From: Clostridia bacterium
GTDB taxonomy: Bacteria; Bacillota_A; Clostridia; Christensenellales; CAG-138
Assembly: GCA_017556125.1 (NCBI GenBank)
Contig: JAFZCW010000037.1
Coordinates: 1-12,262, forward strand
DNA length: 12,262 nucleotides
Direction: 5' to 3'
A program made the position numbers and the translations under genes. The notes under the pieces are model-generated. The model saw nothing but the letters and a program-made list of their open reading frames with translations. It was not told the DNA's origin and did no database searches. Of this stretch, positions 7,086 to 12,262 are shown in pieces. Each line of letters opens with the position of its first letter. Position 1 is the first letter of the stretch.

Positions 7086-7871
7086 TCACCGGAACAGGTC
7101 CGGACGTCTGTCCGCCCAGATCGGTCTTCTTGACTGCTCCTTCTCCACATCCGAAATTTCCAGATCGGCAGAGATGAAGTCCTGTCCGGAATCCGCGGAA
7201 GCAAGCGTGCCACCCCGCGGCCCGACGATCGCGGAGCCGCCCCGGTTCGGTCCTTCCCTGTCGGGCGGTGTTGATGTGTTCCCGACCAGGAAAATCCCGT
7301 TTTCGATCGCACGGGCTTTCAGCAAAACGATAAACTGTTCGGCGCGGCTTTGAGGCCACTGCGAAGCAACAAACATCACTTTGACCGGAGGTTCCGCAAC
7401 CTTCCTGCACAGTTCCGGAAAACGGATGTCATAGCAAATGACTGCCGTGCAGCAAACGCCGTCCAGAAGAAACGATCCGAACGTATTTCCCGGCCGATAG
7501 GCAATATTTTCACCGGAACGGGACAGCAGATGGATTTTATCATAGCGGAATACGCATTCCCCGTCCCGGTCAAACACATAGGTCGTATTGTAGATCGCAC
7601 CGTCCCTTCGGTCTGAAACGGAACCGCCCACGATATTGACGGAATACTTTTTTGAAAGCCCGCCGAGCAGCTGTTTTGTCCTCTCCCCGTTCACGTCGCT
7701 CGCCGATTCAAGATCCTCACTCGGGAAATAGCCGGTGTTCCAAAATTCAGGCAGCGTAATGACATCCGGCCGGAGCGCTGTTGCAGTCTGTTCGATCCGT
7801 TCCGACACAGTCCTGTAATTCTTCTCCGGATCCGGAGACAGATTATCCATCTGTATACACACCACTCTCAT
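7086..7871 (-). CDS. Carbon-nitrogen hydrolase (nitrilase superfamily), omega-amidase-like
   Basis: 261 residues with the Glu-Lys-Cys triad of the nitrilase superfamily: E42 in LPEFWNTGY, K112 in YDKIHLL and C146 in ICYDIRFPEL. The stretch SQWPQSRAEQF...LLKARAIEN (170-191) followed by VGNTS resembles the YafV/Nit2 omega-amidase branch, which hydrolyses alpha-ketoglutaramate or alpha-ketosuccinamate to the keto acid and ammonia. Other amides cannot be excluded. Start at 7871: the sequence MRVVCIQM is the usual beginning of the fold, and GGAAGGAAG lies at 7879-7887; a start 18 bp upstream would remove that site. It is the last gene of the minus-strand cluster, 87 bp after the phosphodiester glycosidase, with no evident promoter or terminator between, so cotranscription is likely but not shown. 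The end is followed by only weak hairpin candidates. Confidence 0.87.
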   Translation of the reverse strand: MRVVCIQMDNLSPDPEKNYRTVSERIEQTATALRPDVITLPEFWNTGYFPSEDLESASDVNGERTKQLLGGLSKKYSVNIVGGSVSDRRDGAIYNTTYVFDRDGECVFRYDKIHLLSRSGENIAYRPGNTFGSFLLDGVCCTAVICYDIRFPELCRKVAEPPVKVMFVASQWPQSRAEQFIVLLKARAIENGIFLVGNTSTPPDREGPNRGGSAIVGPRGGTLASADSGQDFISADLEISDVEKEQSRRPIWADRRPDLFR

Positions 7872-7958
7872 GTTTCTGCTTCCTTCCAAATGATTGACAG
7901 GGTTCAGCCTGCCCGTTTCGCATTTCCTTCGGAGAACATCGCGGAATCTTCTCCCGCC

Positions 7959-9320
7959 TCAGTGAAGGACCAGGCCAAGCGGAATCGCGCGTTCCATCTC
8001 GCTGCGACCGTCCGGACGGCGGTCGGAAATCTGAAGTCTTCTCGCGTTCCGGATAAGGATCTGCGCCGATCCGCCCCCGTCCAGATTGATTCCGTTCACG
8101 ATACCGGCATCCAGACAGTAGCCCGCCATCTCCAGAAGCGTCGCGCCGCAGCTGTCCTTCCCCGGCTCATGTCCGATCTTGGCCGCTCCCTCCGCCCAGA
8201 TCACAACGGGATTCCCTTCCCCGTCGCTGCCGATCGCCACTCTGGCGGCACGGTCCTTTCCATACCGCTGCGGGTACAGGCTGGGAGGATACGGCACCCG
8301 CTGCAGCGGATCCCGGATATTGTAGAATGAGGAAACGAATGATTCCGTCCCGGTTCCTCCCACGACCGCGCTGTTGCCCGCCTGGATACCGAAGCGGATC
8401 TCCTCCATACCATAGAATACCGCGGTCTCCCCGGGAGAAGCAATCCGTTCCTCTGTATGCAGCACGAACCCGGACGCGGGAACGGGCGTGTTCCCGCCCT
8501 CGCTGACCGCCGCGACACGGTTCCCGATAAGGACCGTATCCCACCCGCGGCAGCGCATCGTCCTTCTGCGGAACGGCCGCAGAAACAGCTCCGCGTTCCT
8601 CCCGTGCAGATATCTTTTTCCCCCGATTCCGATCTCGAGTGTCCGGACGTCCGGAATTGCCACCGAAGAACTGCCGTCCTGCCGGATCAGGAGCGCTTCC
8701 CTGTGATAGAGCGGCGGATTCAGGATCGTACCGTCCTTCACCAGAAGCCCGATCGGTGTCCCGACAGAATCGAATGGGGTCGCGCAGTCAAAGCTGTCCA
8801 TGATAAAGAACGTGCCGCTGCATTTGAACGCCGCCCCGCGTTCCGTTTCCGAAAGGAACCCGAGCCTGTTTCCGACGGGAATGCTCTTCGTGAAAGGAAG
8901 ATTCCCGCAGACGGTTCCGATGCTTTCCGAACGTTCGAGCGCTTCCAGAAAACCGCGGACACGCTCATCCGAGGCATACGCCTTCCCGTTTCGCACCCTG
9001 ACGAACCGGTTCAGAAGAAAGGAGGCTTTTATCAAAGGATCGTCCGTCTCGATACGCCCCGTCATTCCGGGAATTTCCGGAAGCGGAAGTCCTTCCGGAA
9101 GACGGAAAAGCACCATTCTTCCGAAGATCCACGGGCACGCGGGGACGATGTACTGCCGGTACAGCGAGACGATCCCGGGAAACACCCGCTCCGTCCCCTG
9201 CGGGCACAGAAAATCAAGGTCCGGCCATCCGCCCGGGCGGACGATCTGCACCCTCTGGATCTCTCCGCCCTCCCGCGGATAGATTCTTGTTTCCGATTTG
9301 ATCCGGCTGTCCCGTTCCAT
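7959..9320 (-). CDS. Phosphodiester glycosidase family protein (NAGPA/DUF2233 domain), no signal peptide
   Basis: 453 residues. The C-terminal part, about 165-453, matches the NAGPA (DUF2233) family, named for the mammalian enzyme that removes N-acetylglucosamine from a phosphodiester: FFIMDSFDCATPF (171-183), a VGTPIGLLVKDG strand (186-197), ARVAIGSDGEGN (359-370) and the hallmark INLDGGGSAQ (411-420), ending in PLGLVL. Residues 1-160 are a segment I do not recognise. Most bacterial NAGPA proteins are secreted or membrane-anchored; here there is no signal peptide or membrane helix, so action in the cytoplasm is inferred. The ATG at 9320 lacks a clear Shine-Dalgarno site, lies 12 nt after the stop of D-lyxose isomerase and is in the same frame, so it depends on reinitiation or coupling. 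Second gene of a cluster with the isomerase and a nitrilase-family enzyme. Confidence 0.82.
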   Translation of the reverse strand: MERDSRIKSETRIYPREGGEIQRVQIVRPGGWPDLDFLCPQGTERVFPGIVSLYRQYIVPACPWIFGRMVLFRLPEGLPLPEIPGMTGRIETDDPLIKASFLLNRFVRVRNGKAYASDERVRGFLEALERSESIGTVCGNLPFTKSIPVGNRLGFLSETERGAAFKCSGTFFIMDSFDCATPFDSVGTPIGLLVKDGTILNPPLYHREALLIRQDGSSSVAIPDVRTLEIGIGGKRYLHGRNAELFLRPFRRRTMRCRGWDTVLIGNRVAAVSEGGNTPVPASGFVLHTEERIASPGETAVFYGMEEIRFGIQAGNSAVVGGTGTESFVSSFYNIRDPLQRVPYPPSLYPQRYGKDRAARVAIGSDGEGNPVVIWAEGAAKIGHEPGKDSCGATLLEMAGYCLDAGIVNGINLDGGGSAQILIRNARRLQISDRRPDGRSEMERAIPLGLVLH

Positions 9321-9332
9321 CTGCGGGTCTGA

Positions 9333-10019
9333 TTACTCAGCTTCCGGATATTCCGTGCAGAGCAGGCGGTATGCCGGCTCATCCTCTTCGATCTCCGGAA
9401 ATCTTCCGACCGGAGGATTGAAGCGGTTGTCGTTCGCGTCATCGTTGCACTGCGAGACCTCTCCCAGAAGCACGCTCCCGGTTCCCGGCTCGACCTCGAA
9501 ATCATGATAGAGATACTGTGTGACGAAAATGGATTCTCCCGGTGTCAGACGGATCTGCGTCCCCGCGGGAACCGTCACTTCGCGCCCGTCCAGATGAAGC
9601 GTTACATCGGAGATCCGGTCGACCGATTCGTCCGGATTGGAATTATACACCCGGATCAGCACGTTCCCGCCGCCGCGGTTGATGATATCCTCGGTCTTCT
9701 GCCAGTGGAAATGATTCGGGGAATACTGCCCCTCTTTCAAGTACAGCAGCTTCTCCGCGTATACTTTCGGATATTTGTCCGGCATCTGACGGCTGCCGTT
9801 GCGGATCGTGATCAGGGAAAAGCCCATCTTATCAAAGTCCCCGCCGCCGTAGTCCGTAATGTCCCAGCCCAGACCGCAGTCCCGGACCTCGTCATATTCA
9901 TGGCCTTTTGTTTTCCATTCTTCCGGCGTAAAATGACAGAACGGCGGAAGGAAGCACTGATATTTCTCACACATGGCTTCCATTTCCCTGAGCGCTCTGT
10001 TGATTTCCGAACGTTTCAT
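9333..10019 (-). CDS. D-lyxose isomerase (D-lyxose ketol-isomerase family)
   Basis: 228 residues, the usual length of this cupin-type family. It interconverts D-lyxose and D-xylulose, and homologues also act on D-mannose/D-fructose. Diagnostic stretches are LPPFCHFTPEEW (24-35), RDCGLGWDITDYG (46-58), YAEKLLYLKEGQ (87-98) and GEVSQCNDDANDNRF (186-200). The metal site is intact: H103 and H105 in NHFHW, E110 in KTEDI, and H172 in YLYHDF. Start at 10019 is supported by GGAGGAA at 10025-10031 and the family-typical MKRSEINRAL beginning. It leads a minus-strand operon with the phosphodiester glycosidase and nitrilase-family genes. It is transcribed away from the XRE-TPR regulator, which suggests the regulator responds to a sugar or signal linked to this operon; that is inference. 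No odd features in the protein. Confidence 0.93.
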   Translation of the reverse strand: MKRSEINRALREMEAMCEKYQCFLPPFCHFTPEEWKTKGHEYDEVRDCGLGWDITDYGGGDFDKMGFSLITIRNGSRQMPDKYPKVYAEKLLYLKEGQYSPNHFHWQKTEDIINRGGGNVLIRVYNSNPDESVDRISDVTLHLDGREVTVPAGTQIRLTPGESIFVTQYLYHDFEVEPGTGSVLLGEVSQCNDDANDNRFNPPVGRFPEIEEDEPAYRLLCTEYPEAE

Positions 10020-10057
10020 ATCCGTTCCTCCGATCTTTTCATTTATCTTTCGTTTTT

Positions 10058-10063
10058 ATTATA
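10058..10063 (-). promoter_or_regulatory. -10 box of the D-lyxose isomerase operon promoter
   Basis: Consensus TATAAT on the minus strand; transcription would start near 10051, leaving a leader of about 32 nt that includes the Shine-Dalgarno site. The -35 is weak (TGACGC-like at 18-bp spacing), so activation or help by a bound regulator is plausible. A CAGGCC half-site (10093-10098) lies just upstream of the -35. Confidence 0.55.
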
Positions 10064-10092
10064 CACGCTTTCCGGCGGGCAGCGTCATGAAA

Positions 10093-10206
10093 CAGGCCAA
10101 AATCAGCACGCGGCCTGAATCGGAAACTTCGCCTGACAGGCGATTCGTCTTGCCTGCTGCGTTATTGAATCGCCTGTCCCGGTTCCGTATAATGAGCGTG
10201 CAGGCC
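10093..10206. repeat. Cluster of seven GCCTG/CAGGC half-sites between divergent genes (candidate operators)
   Basis: The pentamer GCCTG, or its complement CAGGC, occurs at 10093-10098 (CAGGCC), 10112-10117 (GGCCTG), 10130-10135 (CGCCTG), 10137-10142 (CAGGCG), 10152-10156, 10171-10176 (CGCCTG) and 10201-10206 (CAGGCC). Two copies form the palindrome CGCCTGACAGGCG (10130-10142). A perfect 12-bp inverted repeat joins GACAGGCGATTC (10135-10146) with GAATCGCCTGTC (10167-10178); the arms are about 33 bp apart centre to centre, close to three helical turns. The right arm overlaps the regulator's promoter spacer. Binding by the adjacent XRE protein is inferred from this layout. Confidence 0.55.
10165..10193 (+). 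promoter_or_regulatory. SigA-type promoter of the XRE-TPR regulator
   Basis: -35 TTGAAT (10165-10170), an exact 17-bp spacer and consensus -10 TATAAT (10188-10193). Transcription would start near 10200 with a leader of about 39 nt carrying GGAGG at 10226-10230. A CGCCTG half-site sits between -35 and -10, well placed for repression. Confidence 0.78.
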
Positions 10207-10238
10207 GGGAAATGAGCCCGGCCGCGGAGGTAAGAATC

Positions 10239-11273
10239 ATGGAACTCGGAAAGAAAATCAGAATGCTTCGCTTCAAGGCCGGTCTGACGCAGGAACAGCT
10301 GGCGGAAAAACTCGGAATCGGTCCGCAGTCGGTCTCCAAATGGGAGAACGCGGTGGCGATGCCGGACATTACCGCGCTTCCGCTGCTTGCGGAAATCTTC
10401 GGCGTCACCATAGACGACCTGTTCGACCTGACAGCCGATCAGCGCTTCAACCGGATCGAAAACCGTCTGGATATGGAGGATGATCTGCCCCAGGATATAT
10501 TCATGGAATACGAGGAATTTCTCAAAGGACAGATCGCGGATGGGAACAACAGAAAACGCGCGACCGAACTGCTGGCATATCTGTACTGGCACAGAATGCA
10601 GCTGTTCGCGGGAAAGGCAAGCCTCTACGGAAAAGAGGCGGTTCGTTCTTTCCCCGCCGAAAAAGGATGCCAGTGGATCCTGCAGAAAGCAGACGGACAC
10701 GCGGCCTGGGACTGGAATATCGCAAATCACACAAAGGCGATCGATTTCTACCGTGAACTGGTCGAGAAAAACCCGGACAAAAAACTCCCTTGCGAGTATC
10801 TTCTGGATAATCTGATCGCCGATCACCGCACGGATGAAGCGGAGCGATACCTGGCGCATCTCTGTGCGATCAAAGACTCCGATCCCATACTCAACGAGGT
10901 GTACCGGGCGCATATCGCGCTCGCGCGCTTCGATGAAAAGACGGCGGACGGGATCATCGAAGAGCTGCTGAAACAGCACCCGGACGAGAGCATCTGCCTG
11001 TTTGAGGCAGCGCAGTATTACGCGAAGAAAAGCGATTATCAAAAAGCGTCCGAGCTCTATGAACGTTCCTTTGAGAAGGAGACCCGCAGACCGCGGTTTC
11101 AGGATGACCTGCAGGGCATACTGGATATCTGCATCATCCAGGGAGATTACCGGAAAGCGGCGGAGACCTGCGGCAGGATCCTGGATCTCCTTGAAACCGA
11201 ATGGGGCATCACGGAAGGAGACGACATCAAGCGCCTGCAGGAGCAAAAAGCGAGTCTTCTGAAGAAGGCATGA
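10239..11273 (+). CDS. XRE-family transcriptional regulator with TPR-like C-terminal region
   Basis: 344 residues. Residues 5-62 are an HTH-XRE domain: GLTQEQLAEKLGI as helices 1-2 and SVSKWENAVAMPDI as the recognition-helix region, then LPLLAEIFGVTIDDLF. The rest, about 85-340, is all-helical with TPR-like pairs, for example KAIDFYRELVEKNPD (166-180), DEAERYLAHL (199-208) and DYQKASELYERSFEK (266-280). This is the layout of the RRNPP-type cytoplasmic regulators that sense peptides, but many clostridial XRE proteins share it without a known peptide. Start at 10239 is supported by GGAGG at 10226-10230; a start at 10212 lies too near the predicted transcription start and has no ribosome site. 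It is divergent from the D-lyxose isomerase operon and likely autoregulated through the half-sites in its promoter. The 40-bp gap to the convergent next gene has no clear terminator. Confidence 0.85.
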   Translation: MELGKKIRMLRFKAGLTQEQLAEKLGIGPQSVSKWENAVAMPDITALPLLAEIFGVTIDDLFDLTADQRFNRIENRLDMEDDLPQDIFMEYEEFLKGQIADGNNRKRATELLAYLYWHRMQLFAGKASLYGKEAVRSFPAEKGCQWILQKADGHAAWDWNIANHTKAIDFYRELVEKNPDKKLPCEYLLDNLIADHRTDEAERYLAHLCAIKDSDPILNEVYRAHIALARFDEKTADGIIEELLKQHPDESICLFEAAQYYAKKSDYQKASELYERSFEKETRRPRFQDDLQGILDICIIQGDYRKAAETCGRILDLLETEWGITEGDDIKRLQEQKASLLKKA

Positions 11274-11313
11274 CAGTGCACATCCCCACCCGGCCGCCAT
11301 CCGGCTCAGACAC

Positions 11314-12262
11314 TCAGATCAGGCAGAGGGCAGCTGCACTCGCGGCGGAATAGAACAGCCAGATCTTGAACGAACTGCGGTATGTGACCATGGAACGGCC
11401 CATGAGAACGCATCCTGCAGCAAGCGAAGCGATCGCCCAGCAGGACTGCAGCCTGCGAGGCGTAAACCCGAAGCAGTCGATGTACAGGATCAGCTTCGAA
11501 GCCGCAACGGCAGCGAAAAGAAGACTTTCCGTCAGAAGAATCAGGGCGACCGTCATGGCTGCCCTGTTCTCGCGTACCGGACGCACCGACATCTTTTCCA
11601 TCAGGAACAGAAGAAGGAAATTCACGCCCATCACGCCGCACAGTTCGAAGAAACCCTGCCGCGCATAGCGGGACACGATGAACCCTTCCGGAAGTTCACG
11701 CACGAAAGCGCCGAACAGATACCTGGACTGAACGATAAAGAAGCAGGCGTACATCAGGCAGAAGCAGACGCCGATGACCGTCCACACACGGTTTTCCACC
11801 CTGCGGAGTTTTCTGACGTGCTCTTCCGTCCTCTGCGCCGCGGCGCGGAGCCGGTTCCGGTCCTCCCGGATCCCTCCCGCAATCAGTCCGTACAGATAGG
11901 CTCCGACCGGAAGCGAAAGGACCCATTCGGGATCCAGCTCGAACCGCCAGTTCTCAAACAGTCCTGAGATCCCCGACATCATCCCCGCGAACCCGTCATC
12001 CGCTTCGATCAGCAGATGGACGGCGAGCACGAAAAGCCCGCCCGCGAGCAATACCGTTCCTGCCGTCCACAGCCAGGCGCGCCCTCTGCCTTCTTTCCGC
12101 CTCATCAGTTCTGTCAGGCCGAACCAAACCGTACGGATCCTGAGGAAAAAGTGTCCGAACGGTATCAGGATCAGTCCGTTCAGCGCGTCAAGCAGGATCA
12201 TGGGACCGCTTTGCTTCTGAACAAATAGGTCCTCTCTCGCCAATACATACCATACGGCAAAC
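11314..12262 (-). CDS. Polytopic membrane protein, DUF4153/DUF4173-like (5' end cut by window edge)
   Basis: The frame is open to the right edge, giving 315 visible residues; no convincing start is seen, since the only candidate at 12243 is a TTG without a ribosome site and the hydrophobic frame continues upstream. About eight hydrophobic segments are visible, including one around LLDALNGLILIPFGHFFL, then GTVLLAGGLFVLAVHLL, VIGVCFCLMYACFFIV, VMGVNFLLLFLM and ALILLTESLLFAAVAASKL. Motifs YLFGAF...YARQGFFELC and ILYIDCFGFTPRRL resemble the conserved core of the DUF4153/DUF4173 integral membrane family. A charged, probably cytoplasmic loop with coiled-coil tendency lies between (REDRNRLRAAAQRTEEHVRK). 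Function is unknown for the family. It runs convergently to the XRE regulator, with 40 bp between the two stop codons. Confidence 0.7.
   Translation of the reverse strand, partial: FAVWYVLAREDLFVQKQSGPMILLDALNGLILIPFGHFFLRIRTVWFGLTELMRRKEGRGRAWLWTAGTVLLAGGLFVLAVHLLIEADDGFAGMMSGISGLFENWRFELDPEWVLSLPVGAYLYGLIAGGIREDRNRLRAAAQRTEEHVRKLRRVENRVWTVIGVCFCLMYACFFIVQSRYLFGAFVRELPEGFIVSRYARQGFFELCGVMGVNFLLLFLMEKMSVRPVRENRAAMTVALILLTESLLFAAVAASKLILYIDCFGFTPRRLQSCWAIASLAAGCVLMGRSMVTYRSSFKIWLFYSAASAAALCLI

Noticed and set aside
7922..7958. Hairpin between the glycosidase and nitrilase genes (GGAGAA/TTCTCC on the minus strand)
   Set aside because: The 6-bp stem has a 12-nt loop and is followed by purines, not T; not a terminator, and too weak to call regulatory.
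10087..10215. 42-codon frame in the divergent intergenic region, considered as a signalling peptide gene
   Set aside because: No good ribosome site, no signal peptide, and it contains the promoter and operator-like repeats of the XRE gene.
10059..11300. 413-codon open frame antisense to the XRE-TPR gene
   Set aside because: The plus-strand gene has a consensus promoter, a Shine-Dalgarno site and an HTH domain. The antisense frame has none of these and would run through the divergent promoter region.
11274..11313. Shared terminator between the convergent XRE and DUF4153-like genes
   Set aside because: Only a 4-bp GCCG/CGGC stem is present, and there is no T run on either strand.

Overview
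The window looks like chromosomal DNA of a GC-rich low-GC-phylum relative, i.e. a Clostridia-like member of the Bacillota. The evidence is Shine-Dalgarno sites of the GGAGG type before most genes, sigma-70/SigA-type promoters, short operons with U-run terminators, and families common in Clostridia (DUF3810, DUF4153/4173, an XRE-TPR regulator, a CofE-like protein, a D-lyxose isomerase). The taxonomic placement is inferred from gene content and is not firm. I see no tRNA, rRNA, CRISPR array, insertion sequence or phage gene. Both ends of the window cut a gene.

Layout, left to right. (1) 1-1354, minus: a PLP-dependent fold-type II enzyme (cysteine-synthase-like), C-terminus off the left edge, with its own promoter. 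(2) 1440-2594, minus: a three-helix membrane protein with a HEMAH zinc-peptidase motif (DUF3810). (3) 2648-5595, plus: a three-gene sugar-phosphate operon, TIM-barrel sugar isomerase/epimerase, glucose-6-phosphate isomerase (pgi) and a Gph-like HAD phosphatase, closed by a strong terminator. Genes 2 and 3 diverge from a compact region where each -10 box sits 6-7 nt before the ATG, so both look leaderless. (4) 5703-6902, minus: a CofE-like (F420-0:glutamate ligase fold) protein with its own promoter and terminator, convergent with the pgi operon.

(5) 7086-10019, minus: an apparent three-gene operon in the order D-lyxose isomerase, phosphodiester glycosidase (NAGPA/DUF2233 domain, no signal peptide), nitrilase-family amidohydrolase. 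(6) 10239-11273, plus: an HTH-XRE regulator with a TPR-like C-terminal region, divergent from operon 5. Their shared 219-bp intergenic region holds both promoters and a dense cluster of GCCTG/CAGGC half-sites, including a perfect 12-bp inverted repeat that overlaps the regulator's -35/-10 spacer. (7) 11314-12262, minus: a polytopic DUF4153/DUF4173-like membrane protein cut by the right edge.

How it may work together: the pgi operon is central sugar-phosphate metabolism. Operon 5 plus the divergent regulator is the most accessory-looking unit. A cytoplasmic phosphodiester glycosidase, a pentose/hexose ketol-isomerase and an amidase could release and process a sugar from a conjugate, under control of the neighbouring regulator; this is inference from gene order only. 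The long reading frames opposite the real genes are codon-bias shadows.
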